Positions 1 through 11,840 of a DNA stretch of 64,000 bases are shown here, piece by piece. How positions within the stretch are numbered: the first letter of the stretch is position 1; each line of letters starts with the position of its first letter. A program made the position numbers and the translations under genes. The notes beneath the pieces are model-generated. The model searched no databases. It was given only the letters and a program-made list of their open reading frames with translations, and was not told the origin of the DNA. Origin of the DNA: Schistocephalus solidus (Eukaryota > Platyhelminthes > Cestoda > Diphyllobothriidea > Diphyllobothriidae); contig WEDG01001471.1 of the NCBI GenBank assembly GCA_017591395.1, positions 1-64,000 on the forward strand, given 5' to 3'.

Positions 1-1291
1 TATATATCGGATATATATATATGAACAAGTCAAATCAACCTACCCAAATAGAGACAGAAACTTATGAACTGCCCGGTGTTTTATAGAAAACATGCGCGAA
101 GTTATAATTTATTTTACTCACTTGCTGGCAGACATCTTTTTCGAATTGTTAACTTCAAGAAAGGGTGGCTGGTTTAAAACATGAGATTTTGAAGACCTTT
201 AAATATTCTTTCATAAAGCTTCGTAAATGAACGTTACTTAATGATGCTTTTAAAGTATGCGACAATGAAAAAATAGAGCTCTATATTTATTCTGGTTTAC
301 ATGGAAAAATGTTCGATTTTCTTTGTACAGGAAATTATTCGGGAATTAAAACGTTTTAAAAAACGGAAAGATATGCCTTTTAAGTTTAATTGTAAATATT
401 TTATTTGCTACCAACGGAATGCAATAAGGATCGTTTATGCATATTTTCCATAAAATGTATTTGAATTTATAAGGACATCGAATAGGTATGGGAAAAAGTC
501 AATCTACTTATGTGATAATGTTTAGGGGTAGAATTCGCAGGAGCCTTGGAAGAAGCTCGAGTGAAATCTGGCATCTTGTCCCGATTAAAATATCTTTTGA
601 TTACGTAGCATGACAATTTCTATGACAAGCGTACTCGAGTTACCCTTTTCTGATCAAAAAACATCAGAATTTCAGTTAAAATTTCATGAAATAGCACATT
701 TACTGTAGTTTATTAGGCGCTTGGATGACGGTACCCACACATCGAATATCACTGATATGGGGAACTGTTTACAAAAAGATCCAACGAAAGAAATTCCGTA
801 AGCTGTTGGCCCGAGATTCCCTCGCGGACACCACAACCAGACAATGGGGAATCAGGGTTGGAAAAGAGCATTTCCCTTGATTATATTCAACTGCACCGCA
901 CACGAAGGACAGTAGTGGGGCATGACGCTGACTGTCTCCGAAAAGTAATTGATAAGGTCACCCTGTCCTCATTTCGATACACAATTTTCGAGTGCTTGCT
1001 ATGAAGTAGGGGGCAGCACTTCGTAATTTTAAAAAATAAGTTGAGTAATGTTCGGTTACATGGCTTATAATGCGATACCCAAATGCATTTCGGCAATCTA
1101 TGCCTTCACACGACACTCAGGTGGATCCAAAGCAAGAGAAAAATGCACTAACGCCTGATAGGTAAACCTAATTATATTAAGCTGGACGTAGGAAAATAAG
1201 CAAATAATATTAAGTCACATTAAACCAAGAAGAAGGCAGCGTTCAGTTCGTTTATTTTGACGCAAGTCCACATCCCCACATATAAACTCAC
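1..1291. other. Non-coding AT-rich stretch, intron or downstream of exon
   Basis: The window opens with a short TA-rich tract (1-24). I see no exon with coding character here on either strand. On the minus strand this lies downstream of the donor site at 1,291, so it is most simply intron of the minus-strand gene whose next exon is outside the window. Confidence 0.5.
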
Positions 1292-1661
1292 CACGACTGT
1301 TCGCTGGCCTTAGAGGCGACCAACTGCGTCCTGGTGTTCGCTGCTCCTTTTCGTCCTTGGCATTGGTGCCATTGCCTCCACTGCGCAGAATCACACCGGT
1401 TGTGCTTTCCGTGCCACTCGAGCTCCACTGGTCAATGCCAACAATCTGGGTCACGCCGTCAGCTTCGAAGATGGAGGTCTGGTCGACAGGCGGTGGGGCG
1501 GCGGGCGTTGTAGGGGTGTTGATACCACCACTGCCGTTGCGGTAGGACCGAGTTGACGGGCCAGGGTTTGGGGATCCCGGCAACTGGTTACCCCGGTGCT
1601 GATCCCGCGCTCGTTCGGATGGACTAGTGGAGTCCACCTGAATGGTTTGCGTGGAGGCGCT
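1292..1661 (-). CDS. Internal exon of a Ser/Gly/Pro-rich host protein
   Basis: This is a 370-base open stretch with an acceptor (pyrimidine-rich, ending TTTGCCAG) just above 1,661 and a strong donor, G|GTGAGT, just below 1,292. It reads in phase 0 at its start and phase 1 at its end. The roughly 123 residues are rich in Ser, Gly, Pro, Thr and Asn, with a proline run (AAPPPVDQ) and a short ordered-looking patch around IFEADGVTQIVGIDQW. There is no recognisable domain, membrane segment or signal peptide. GC content is clearly above the flanks, as expected for an exon. Its entry phase matches the exit phase of the exon at 3,430-3,756, so both probably belong to one transcript. Reading past the donor reaches a stop 25 codons on, so it could alternatively be a terminal exon. 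Function not recognised. Confidence 0.6.
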
Positions 1662-3429
1662 CTGGCAAAGACAGACCTTTGCCAGGTCGGCGGTTGTTGA
1701 CAGAGAGGATCGGCGTATGTCAACCTTTGTTTATCAGAGGATAGGATAAAATGCATATGCGGTATCACAAGTAGGCAAAGTCTTACATAAGAAATATGCG
1801 TGTTTCCTGGTTATTGGTGAAGGTGGTTTCAGTTGTGAGGAGGAACTCGAGCTAGGGTTGGTGGGTTGAAGTTTAATTGTGAAGGAGGATTTAACAAAAA
1901 ACAACTAAATATTACGGGATTTGTGTACATAGAGAGACCTCCGTTAAGGCCTTCCAAAACTAAAAGAAGCCGACTATAGTGAGCGGTGCCAAGTACAATT
2001 GCTTGCAGAACACTGTTTTTTGAAACTCGATTTACTGATGCGCAGTTGCGAATGCTGTAGACAGAGCTGTGCGCTGTACATATTCTATTCAAAGAAAAAC
2101 TATGACTTCACATCGGTACATATGCATCAAAAAGGCGTCGTTTACCAAATAAGTGCTTGTAAATGGGTTAATAATCGGAGATGCGAAGGAGAGATCCATG
2201 TAAAATTCTCAGTTCTATGACCAATGAGGTTGATAAACATTGTAAAAAGCAAATTTCACACTTAAAGAACAAATATAAATTTCCCAAACTAGACTGGATG
2301 CAATGGTGGACAAGCAAGACAAGAAAACGGTTGTTGTTACATGAGGTCCTACATAAGCTACCCGATTTTTGCAAGGAGCTTTGCCCACATCACTGTTATG
2401 GCTAATTTTGTCAGCTGAGTGGTCTTAAGAAATCCCATTCCTCTGATGACAAGTCGAGCCTATTTCAGTCGGTGTGGCTAATCGGCGCTTATTTCAGGGC
2501 CAACATCTTCTACCCGCAGAAATTCGAATGCGACAGACATATCCTTCAGTATATATGATCAAAAAACGATTTGGTAACAGCGTGTATAGAAAACTTTGGT
2601 ATAGGAGGCTGGTGTTTGACTGTGAAAGCAGCTATTAGGTTGCGGCAGTACCGCTTGTGACAGCCAGCATATATACAAATCACGAGATGAAACAAATAAA
2701 CCCTGTGTGACTTCTCAATTTGTGATTGCCTGAACTTGGAACTTATGTAGATAGTGAAGGCATGGACTAGACCAGTTGTCTGTCATGCTGAAATCAAGTT
2801 CAAAAAATTGATGTACTCCACGAAAATATTCCTTTTTAATAGAGTAAGGCATACAGTATGCTAGTGCAATCACAAAACCATTTCGGTTGACAAAGGAAGT
2901 CGCTTTTGCTGCTTCCTTACTACTATATTATTCACGTATCGCAAAGTCAGGCAGCCAAAAGCTAACAAAAGTAAAACAACATCGAATATTGGCAGGTAAG
3001 TTTACGGTTAAAAAAATATTTTTACAATCATTAACCTTTCTTGAATAACGCCATCACGACTATGTATTTCCTTAAAGAATTAAACCTGTTGAACATTAAT
3101 TCATCTGCACCCAATTACGATATTTTTGTATCGGAAAAGATGCACCCATCAACGTTAAATTTTAAAGAGGTCTATCCTCGATGATTGCAAAGAAAGTAAA
3201 ATAAAGTCAAGGTATGGTCGTTTCAAGTATTTGCACGGCTTTATTATTAGAAAACATGCGTATCGTTTGCAGGGTACAGTGAAAGTAAAACTTTACTTGC
3301 TGAATCTATTACCAACATTCTTCTTTTGCAACCTAGCTGTTTAGAATCTTCATTATAAACAAGTTTATTCGACAAAACTTTTTAATTTTGCTCAATGGAT
3401 GCATCACCTCAGTTATCTATTTGACTTAC
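1662..3429 (-). other. Probable intron of the minus-strand gene
   Basis: The stretch lies between the donor at 3,429 and the acceptor at 1,662 and has only short, AT-rich, low-complexity reading frames. No repeat family that I can identify sits here. Confidence 0.5.
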
Positions 3430-3756
3430 AGAGAAAGCGTGTTTCAAATGGTGTACGGAATCTAATTGTTTATACGTCTGCTTGCTGTCCATTTCATTTG
3501 AATCTTGTGGATGAAGATAACTTTCGTTAGTATTGGCAGAAGTTCCATATGACTTCGTTGCTACGGTTGTTGAGGAGGAATCAATCTCGGAGCAGTAGGC
3601 CTCAGTGGAGTCGATATACGAATCAGCAGTCATTCGGCTGTCTCCAGAAACCATTGCTTGGTCTGCTTGGCTCGTAGTGACCTTGTTTGTCTGCGAAGAG
3701 GGAAAGCGGTCGAACGTGGTTTCCAGCATTCGGTTTCCGACAGCTGAACTCGATAA
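3430..3756 (-). CDS. Internal exon, Ser/Thr-rich, same gene
   Basis: This open frame of 109 codons ends at a good donor (TTCTCT|GTAAGT; GT at 3,429-3,428) in phase 0. The preferred acceptor is ...GTAGACAG just above 3,756, which gives phase 0 entry and matches the exit phase of the exon at 9,058-9,910. A stronger-looking pyrimidine tract precedes an alternative acceptor at 3,786, but that needs a different entry phase and so an unseen intermediate exon. The product is Ser/Thr/Asp/Tyr-rich and hydrophilic (SYIDSTEAYCSEIDSSST), with no Cys/His metal motif or transmembrane helix; it looks like a disordered tail or linker. Ignoring the donor, the frame stops 7 codons later, so a terminal-exon isoform is possible. 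Product not recognised. Confidence 0.5.
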
Positions 3757-6700
3757 CTGTCTACCATGGAGGCCAGACGGATATTCTTCGGAAGTTGGGG
3801 AGGAGGATCAATAAAAAAACTTTTTTAAAGATATTAATAAGAGCTTTTAAGGTGATTCTGTGGAGCGTTTTATTTGTGGCAGGCGGCTTGTTGAATGCTA
3901 GGAGTCCCATTTCGAGTTTTGTTTTAATTTTGAGGCAATTTTCCCGCCTTCGATAAAAAATTTTTGTGTAAGAACTTGTTTACGCTAGGTAATTTTGGCT
4001 TTTTCGTAAGTTGTCTATGTGGTGGTGGCAGACTACATTTTAGTTGATTAGTTTTAGGCAAACTGCCACAGTTACAATCTTGTGAACGTATTTCTTATCA
4101 GGAGCTAGAAGTCCAATATAGATTCTGCTTTTAATCACTTTTTGAAATATCACTAGCCCAACTCAATGGGGGAATCAGGCTGGCAGAACAGTGGTTAAAA
4201 AAAATAATTTAAGGGAAACATATTTGTGATAACCATTGACGCGTAAATCTATATTTTATTAAAAGCGTGCATTAAACACTCGTTCTTGTGCATCCATTGC
4301 CAAAAATCTTATCAAAAATATGTTCGCTGTGATGTGTTACTTTCTCGAAATTTGAACTGTGACTACACCCGCAGTAGTAAAAATAAGTTAAAAAGACTCC
4401 TTATTGGTATCATTTTATTCATGGTTTTACCTTTTTTATCTATTACGTGGTTCGCCCTTTTCAAAGTCTTAATTTTTTTCCCATGTTCGTTACTGAAAAA
4501 GCATATGTGAGTCTCTTACATTCCAAGCCCGCATTGCGCATATTATGTTCTAGCCGATTGAATAGCAGTAAATATGCCTTGGAAAATTGACTTATGACCC
4601 AATTGTGTCAAACAACGCTTTTTGCGGATTACATATGAATCTTGTAATTGCCTTGTTGGTGCACGTACTGAGGGTAGGTACGTCATTCGTTAAGGCGGTA
4701 GAACGGGCACGGACAATGGAGACTGGTTATTTTACTTTACTCTCCTTTTCGTCGATTCAAACCCGTTTTCCAAATTTTAATCAAATGTTCGTGAAGCAGG
4801 CAAATCGGCGACTAAAAGCAAAAAACCCCTAAATTCCGGTAACACGAGTCTCAGCAAAAGCCAGCTGGACTGTCTGGTCACTTGACGCGCTGCGAGAAAA
4901 TCTGATTACACAAAAATAGCAATTCTTCGACCGCAGCAAAAAAAACAATCCACTCGCAATCGGACTTCAACGCTTATACTGGTTGCGTATAATTCTGCAC
5001 ACCAGGAATTGTACAACTTATTTTCTGGTTGTAAGAACAGAACTGGCAGTTAAACAGGTACTGTCAACCCACTGAGCAATCAATCGTGAAAGCAGTATAG
5101 AGATAACGTCAAGAGTAATTTATTACTTTTGAATAAGCAAAACAAAATGCCTGTCTAGTAAATTACTGAATATTTAATTTAAAGGCCCTCTTTCTGCAAT
5201 GGAATATGTCTTAACTGAAATATGAATGTAGAAATGCAAGTAAACTAAAATGGGAACTCATAATGCTAAAAGATTAGACCACGCAAGGTACAAGCTTCTT
5301 CCTGTAGGAGATAAAAGCAGTGCCTTAGTCTGGCACTATGAAGTAGCTCTTACTTCCCGTGGTATGCTTCAATAGATTGTTGCTCACGGGCAAATAGGAC
5401 ACCCACTGTCCGGACAGTATACGGTGATACTTTAGACCCGAGTTTGCCTAGAACGAAACTAATTTTTGCAGGATTTACCTCATACTGTCCATTCATACAT
5501 ATCATTTTTTTAAATTTTACAACAAAGTAAAAATGACGGAAAATTAGCTAAGGTACACTTACGTACACACATAGCTGTGGCTACGCCATGTGGGACAGAA
5601 CTCAGGGTAGAAAACGGATCTAACACGTCTTCCCTCAGTAATCATTAACTGTGCGTTTTCTTATAATTTAAGGAATAAATTACACATATACTTTTACTCA
5701 TGTGTATCGTCGATATTTCAGACGCACGACTTACTAACCTTGAGTGACATGGTACTAATGTGACAGGGAATGCATTTGAACAATCAAACATTTAACGCAG
5801 AATGGTCCTTGTAGTGTAACTTACGTAGTGCACTTTCAGCCAGTGAGGATTGTCTTCGTAGCAGACCTCCCTGAAATAGATGCAGACCTTTAGTGGTTCT
5901 TTATTATTTTTACGTACTCACTAACTTTCTCCATTCATAAACATATTCTTTGGTAACAGTCATCGAACCCAGGTAATTACTAAGCATGCAACACCGCAAA
6001 CAAGGTTTTTCAAAACCCCTAGCCTAGTGTACGAAATTTGCCGTGGAATTCTTCGGATATCCGTCCAAATAATGCTTTGGAATTTCCTTTTTAATGCGAT
6101 GCCTCCCAATATTCTTGTTACATTTCGTCTGCTGACGGGGTTGCTGTTATCAGTTTGAAAGCAAACGAGGAAAGATTTGCGTCTTTTTTCTAACTCGGGA
6201 ATTCTGACTTCCTGTAAACTCCGTTTTTCTGAGAGGCACAGCAGTTCGGGTCGGCGACTATGCAAGTGAATCGTAGAGGTTGCGCAAATTATAGCAGGCA
6301 ACACAGATTTCCTGTCTTCGGCATGCAAGTGCACTTCGCATATATGGCCCCAAGCCTGCGGGTACAAGTCGAAATGCGTGAATACCTGTGGACACCCTTG
6401 TATGAATAGGAGCCTGTAGGTCGAGACTGATCACGGAGGATTGCGAGAATATAGAACAAGTGAGGTCCCCAGTCGCGCCTTGGCAAAATGTGTGATAGAT
6501 GAACTCCTAGTAAACTGGGGCACCATTGAAGTATTAAAATAACGCAGTGGCTTGTGAACTCTTTAGAGGTAGACCTATTTTCAGATCGGTTTTTAGCAAC
6601 ACCTGAAGATACCATTGTTGCATGATTAACGCCAGTTTATTTGGTAGCTCCGAAGGCTTGCTTATTTTGAAAGAAACAAACTCTAAAGATTGGATGACTA

Positions 6701-9057
6701 TTCGCAGTGCGCGGAAGCGCAGGCGGGACCACAAGTAGACTAATAGGTAGGCGCCATATTCCTGGAGTATCTTTCTACCGGAAAAATCAGCTGCTAACGG
6801 AATCTCATCTATCTCTCATTGATTCTCTTCCACTTGATATGAAATAATATTAATCTGTTGCTCCAACTCTTGCCCTTAGCAACGGCCACTGGGAATAAAG
6901 CACGAGCCAAGAAACGGACTATCCTCGAATCGAAGATAAGTGCCACGAAACTGCAAAAAAATTCGCGTGCATTCCCTAGTCGAATTGCCTTTCAATCAGT
7001 TTTGGGAAAAAAACAAGCAGCCAGTTGTAAATTTCTCTTAATGCGAAGTACTTTGGAAAATTATATGCGACCTAAATGCTGGACGGAGACAATATGACAT
7101 GGCAGCCAGTTTTGCAAAAGAATTTCCCCTTCGTTCATTCGCTTTTAGGCCCTCAAATCATAAGAGTGAATTTTAGTGTTTGGAAATATTGTTTCATCCT
7201 AGAAAAATTATCATAGACTGACAAAAATTCTGAAGTCAGAGAACACGTATTGCAAGATCACTATCAGAGGACGTTTGAACATATTACGCTTCTCAGAATG
7301 GTGTATGCTATAATTCGACACAAAATGAGAAGACATTGATAAATCCACTGCACATAGATGGGAGACCACAGAAAAAGGCGTAGATTGATACATTACTGTT
7401 CTGGGGTAAGTTTGTTTTCATTTAGTATATCATAACCCCAACTACATCCTTTAGCCAGAAAAACAAGCATGAGTTCATACACAGCGCAGCTGGTCTACAG
7501 ACGTTATCACGCCCCTCTATTATCATACCTTTGCCAGCTTCGGCTTGGTAGTTTTTTGTGTGTTCAAAACATTTGCCGCTCACACAGAGTCACTTTGTTC
7601 CGGGAAGCAAACGGATAGGTTTGTGCACATCCAGTTAAATAACACGAGTCCTCCGATCGGTAAAACAAATACTTTAATGACTAATAATTGAAGGAATTGA
7701 TAATCACAAACAGATAATCCAGAAAATTATTTATGATCAGCAACCTGCTAAAAGCCGGACAAGGAAGTAAACTCTATGCAGGGGAAAATGGCAATGCAAT
7801 GTAAAAAGCGAGACAAATAATAAAGAAACAAGCCTTTTTTTCTCGTTTGGGGAGTGCAATCATAATTCTCTTTAACTGCAGCATCATTAACTCTTCAGGA
7901 CTCTTACGAGAACACTGAAAATTCTTACGCCAAATTAGGGGCCCATTAGACCTTCTCGAAGTGTTTTGTCCACAAAATCCGATTAACAAATACGAAGCTT
8001 TCTAATTCTCACTGTGCTTTGTGCTCTTCTATGATTGATAAGCTTACCAAGCCGATCTCGGCCATGGAGCTCCAACACAGTCCCGAAATATTTTTAAACA
8101 CCAAACCGTAAAGATTATAGGGAACTTCTAGTACGTATCCGTGAGCAGCATGTTCAAATCTCTTACTTCCTTCCGTCATTTCAGTCTTTTTGTTTATCGA
8201 GAGCCGCCACGCTTGCAAAGGTTTTGGTATTTCAAGCAGTTTGAATTTGCAGAGACACGCATTGAATTGATTCACGTGGTGGAAGATAAAAAAAGAACTG
8301 CAAGTAATTGGTGGTCCGCAAAACATTAAAACATCCAGTATTGCACAAGTACGCACAATAGTGAAGCAGTCTACAAGGAATGCGTCAGTGGACTATTTAG
8401 ATAGCATGAACTCCTGATTGCATGAATACCCCATTCGCAGCGACAGAGAATTACAGATAGTGAGGCACTGATGAAGTGCTTATGACCCGTCTACTAGACG
8501 CAGTCTGTGGGCCACTTGCGTATGAGCGCATATTTGTGTTTCTCGGCCCAGCCAGTGATCAGGATTATGATTGGCAGAGCAAAGACTGAATAAGCCAAAA
8601 ACATTGTATTTACATTTATTTGCGTTCTGTGTCACTCAGCCCTCTCCTATTATAAACTGTACTTATGTACTTGATTGAGCATCTTCAGTAATTTCGATAT
8701 TGGTGCGGCACGCCTTCAGAATGGATGACCATTTTATTTAAACGGCCCGTAAGGTTCGTCACTAAGCATTTATAAACTATTCCTCAAAAATAAAACATAT
8801 GATAATAAGTGCAACCATCACGTTCAACTTATGAAAGCTTAAGAAGAAAATTGAAAGAGGTAGGCCTCGAAATCCTGAAATAAATAATTATTTAACCTGC
8901 ATACGTTTTACTCTGTCTAAAACTAAGAAGCTTGTCTGTCTATGATACTCCTCTGATTTTTCTAGCAGACTTGTAAAATTCCTAATTTAAATATATATAT
9001 ATATATATTTGTCAGTACAGCAGGCAGTTCCTATCACAATACTAATACCTGCCTCAC
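3757..9057 (-). other. Long probable intron, no supported gene
   Basis: About 5.3 kb of AT-rich DNA lies between two exons. Overlapping minus-strand open frames at 5,960-6,734 (up to 135 codons) and 8,009-8,356 have no domain, no paired splice sites and no composition shift that I can defend. A (TA)n run of about 10 repeats is at 8,990-9,009. I see no LINE or SINE with recognisable motifs. Confidence 0.45.
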
Positions 9058-9910
9058 CTGCTTTTGAATCTCAATCTCCCTTCCAGCCAATGTCTGTCTG
9101 CGAGTCAAGTTCGTGGGTGTTCTAAGAGGTTTGGGTGGTGCTCGTTCAGAGTATTGATTATCTGATCCTTCTTTTGAGATCGGGCCGACGCTAGTGGCTC
9201 TTGGCGAGGCAGCCAACACTGCTGGGGGCACCGAGGCTGCGGGCCCGGGCGGACCCTCGATTTTATCTCCAGCCTGGGGTACTGTGTGGTCGCTTCCGCC
9301 TCCTTCGTGGGTTTGAATAATTCCAGACATGGCACTTGTTACTACCGCTACCGTGGCTTGTCCGGTCTGCTCACCATTGCCCCCTACACCAAGCTCCCAG
9401 CCAAAGTAGCTGGCAGAAGTAAAGGGCAAATCAGCGGTTGATCTAGAGATCATCTGGGCACTTTTTTCTTCAAACGAGGAACCCGACATGATCTGACCAC
9501 TGCCAGTGGTAAAACGGGAAGCAGTCATATCGTGGCCGTCCAGAGAGGCATTGTCATCATCGTCATCACCATTGGCTGCTTCGTTCGACTGGGCCGGCGC
9601 GCCACCACTGCTGCTGCCGCCCATGGTGGAGTAGCCGCTGGTGGCCATGGCACCAGTCGATTGGGCCATAGCGACAGCACTAGGGACGAAAGTTGAATGA
9701 GCCCGCTTCAGATGGCTCTGCTCGAGGAACCGGGAGCTACCAAGAATGCCATGAAGCAGGCTCGAGTCTGCTTCATAGCCCAAGCTACCGGAAAACTGGC
9801 GCCGATCTGCAGATTTTGAGCGCAGGGTCATTGACATGGTGCCCATTCGGGCGCTGGTATAGTTCGGACCAGTAAGCACCGTTGGGTGTGCCCGTCTCGC
9901 GGTAGATGGT
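9058..9910 (-). CDS. Large exon of a disordered Ser/Gly/Ala-rich protein
   Basis: This is the best-supported host exon: 853 bases open on the minus strand, GC-rich against an AT-rich background, entered from an acceptor (CTTCGATCCACACCAG) just above 9,910 and left through a donor (AAGCAG|GTGAGG, GT at 9,057-9,056) in phase 0. It encodes about 284 residues. An N-proximal basic/Ser segment (TLRSKSADRRQFSGS) is followed by a Gly/Ser/Ala-rich stretch, an acidic run of five Asp, a Thr/Ser-rich middle and a basic, proline-containing end (PPKPLRTPTNLTRRQTLAGR) with several possible Ser/Thr kinase sites. No globular domain, zinc ligands, signal peptide or membrane helix can be seen. No ATG lies in frame before the acceptor, so it is internal. 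Such composition suits a cytoplasmic tail or scaffold region; the family is not recognised. Confidence 0.7.
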
Positions 9911-10752
9911 CTGGTGTGGATCGAAGCGAAAAGTTGCAAATTATAAACTCATGTCATACAGACTAGGAAAAAAATCGAATATGATCTTCGGGTGTGATAA
10001 GAAAAAAGGAAAAATTGTCACATGATAGTGACTTTTCAATTTAATCTGATCACAGGACGGAAATTAGTAGTTCAGTCTCACCTTGGTGCTCAAATGTCGA
10101 CTCACAATAGCCATCTTTTAATTTCTATGACAAAAACAAGGAATACTGCGTGGTCAGTTCCAGCTTATCTCCCTCAACGGGCAGTCATTACCCGTCAATT
10201 CAAACCCTATCTCTTAAAGCACTTTGAAGTTAAACGCTCCTTTAATCGAGCAACAGGCACAATCTGCCTGATGGAAGGGAATTCTTCGTTCTGTCTCGTG
10301 ACCAGAACTTATTGGCGAACCCCATGGAACTTGAGATTTTTGATTGTCTCGAGCTCGGTCTTACGGAACTCCAGTTGGATAATGCTAAACCCAAAACTGT
10401 TCAATGGTTGGCTGTCAGCCCTCCAGGAGTAGGCTGGGGCATCACTTATTTATGAAGACCAATTAGCCAACAAGGATCTATCTAGTGCCACACTTGTCTC
10501 GGCGAATACTAATGCAACGTCAGGAAAGTTATTCTCAATTATCAGCAAACTTAAAGCAAACTTTTATTGACAGGTCATTCTCCTATGCTGAGGGACTAGG
10601 TAATAACCAGTTAGGGGGCATTGATGACAGCAACAAGATATACGCCAGCATTCTAAAGCAAAACGCTTTAATAACACCTGCCGCACAAGCATAAGGACTC
10701 TCTTCTTTTAACCTCAAAGGGATTAACGCATAGGCCTTAATAATGAATTTTT
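9911..10752. other. No supported gene; upstream intron of minus-strand gene
   Basis: A plus-strand open frame of 136 codons at 10,022-10,432 is present, but it has no recognisable domain and no coding-like composition. The opposite strand is also partly open at 10,320-10,450. I cannot tell whether either is an exon. Confidence 0.35.
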
Positions 10753-11134
10753 GGTAAGGATGCCTTCTATGGCCGCCTATTCAGCACACGGAATAGGAAC
10801 CACCCGCAATGCATGTGGCTTTGCGTCCAATGCCGGGGAAATTACGTTATGGGTAAAGGTGAGGGTTAGGGCTAGGTTTACGATCAAGGTCAAACTCAGG
10901 GTTAGGGTAAGGAGTAGGTTAAGGTTAAGGTTCGTATTAACTGTAGGGTTTAGTTTAAGCGTAGGGCTTTGGTTAACATTAAGATTACAGTTTATTTTTA
11001 CGATTAAGTTCGTGTAAAGTTTTGGCCACGATAATTTTACCCATTCCATAATTTATTGCATGGTCATATACGTTAAGTGGGCATGGCGCTCCTATTCCCG
11101 TGTCCTGATTAGACAGCCTTACAGGTTATCCTTA
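10753..11134 (+). mobile_element. Inverted-repeat (MITE-like) element, telomere-like core, copy 1
   Basis: This 382-base element begins GGTAAGGATGCC and ends with a related sequence in inverse orientation (...GGTTATCCTTA). The two ends match over about 50 bases with gaps and include a shared GGAATAGGA block. Inside the left end is a conserved block, CATGTGGCTTTGCGTC (10,813-10,828). The core (about 10,856-11,010) is a degenerate array of GGTTAGG / GGGTTAGGGTAAGG-type hexamers. There is no transposase. Copies at 21,779 and 47,972 have the same architecture, which defines the family. No clear target-site duplication could be fixed by eye; a TA adjoins both termini. Confidence 0.75.
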
Positions 11135-11840
11135 GGAAATTATTTTGTGGTCAATTAAGTGTCCAAAAATCGATCTTAACAGCTGATTTTTTTATTCGAT
11201 TTACGGTTTTCTGACATCGAAGCATAGGTTTTATTGCACAAAGGTGCAAGACATGTCCGTTCCAACTCGACAAGTTTGGGACTTAACTGCAAAAGCTACA
11301 AAATTCTGGATAAATCGGGTGTTTGCTGTCTCGTTTTAGCTTTCATATGGAAATTTAAGGGTGACAAGATTATTCCAAGAAATTTCAGATGCAATTAAAG
11401 TATTCAAAAGTATATTTTCGGCTTCACGCACGTAAATGAAATTGATTTAGCCAGTAATGTTGAACTCGGCCAAATGAGGACTACCTCCACGTCCATTACT
11501 ATATATAGTGATAAAAATGGTCAAGGATTTTGTTCTAAGGGTCTGGTTTCGAAGACCATACACGGCATTTAAGAGGTTGTTGAGGGATTTATATCTTTTG
11601 ATTTACTTCATAAGTCTGTTGTGGACAGTTATGTCTAAACTACTGTCCAAGTAAAAACAGTGCACTCTTTGAGGTGCCCATAAGATTTTGTAACTGATCC
11701 TCAAATCATAAAATGCAACGGCGTTCCAATACAAAATATTTGCACTTCAATAACGACTATCCTCTATAAACTGTTATCTGTATTTTGCCATCAACTAAAT
11801 AGATGGTCCCATTACAACATCTGAGCATGCAATTTATTCG
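11135..11840. other. AT-rich spacer, nothing recognised
   Basis: No open frame, repeat or RNA gene is recognisable between the inverted-repeat element and the LINE truncation point. Confidence 0.4.

Noticed and set aside
4640..4780. Second SINE family with a decayed B box (GATTCAAACCCG)
   Set aside because: The A-box and B-box spacing is too long and no second copy supports it.
5960..6734. Overlapping minus-strand frames up to 135 codons as a gene
   Set aside because: No domain, no splice signals that join them, and no composition shift; expected by chance in a 5-kb intron.
10856..11010. A true telomere or chromosome end
   Set aside because: The TTAGGG-like units are degenerate, short and enclosed by inverted repeats, with ordinary sequence on both sides.
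10777..11049. 90-codon minus-strand frame rich in Leu/Asn/Thr (also 21,643-21,903 and 47,892-48,095)
   Set aside because: It is translation of the telomere-like core of the inverted-repeat elements; similar peptides recur because the DNA repeat recurs.
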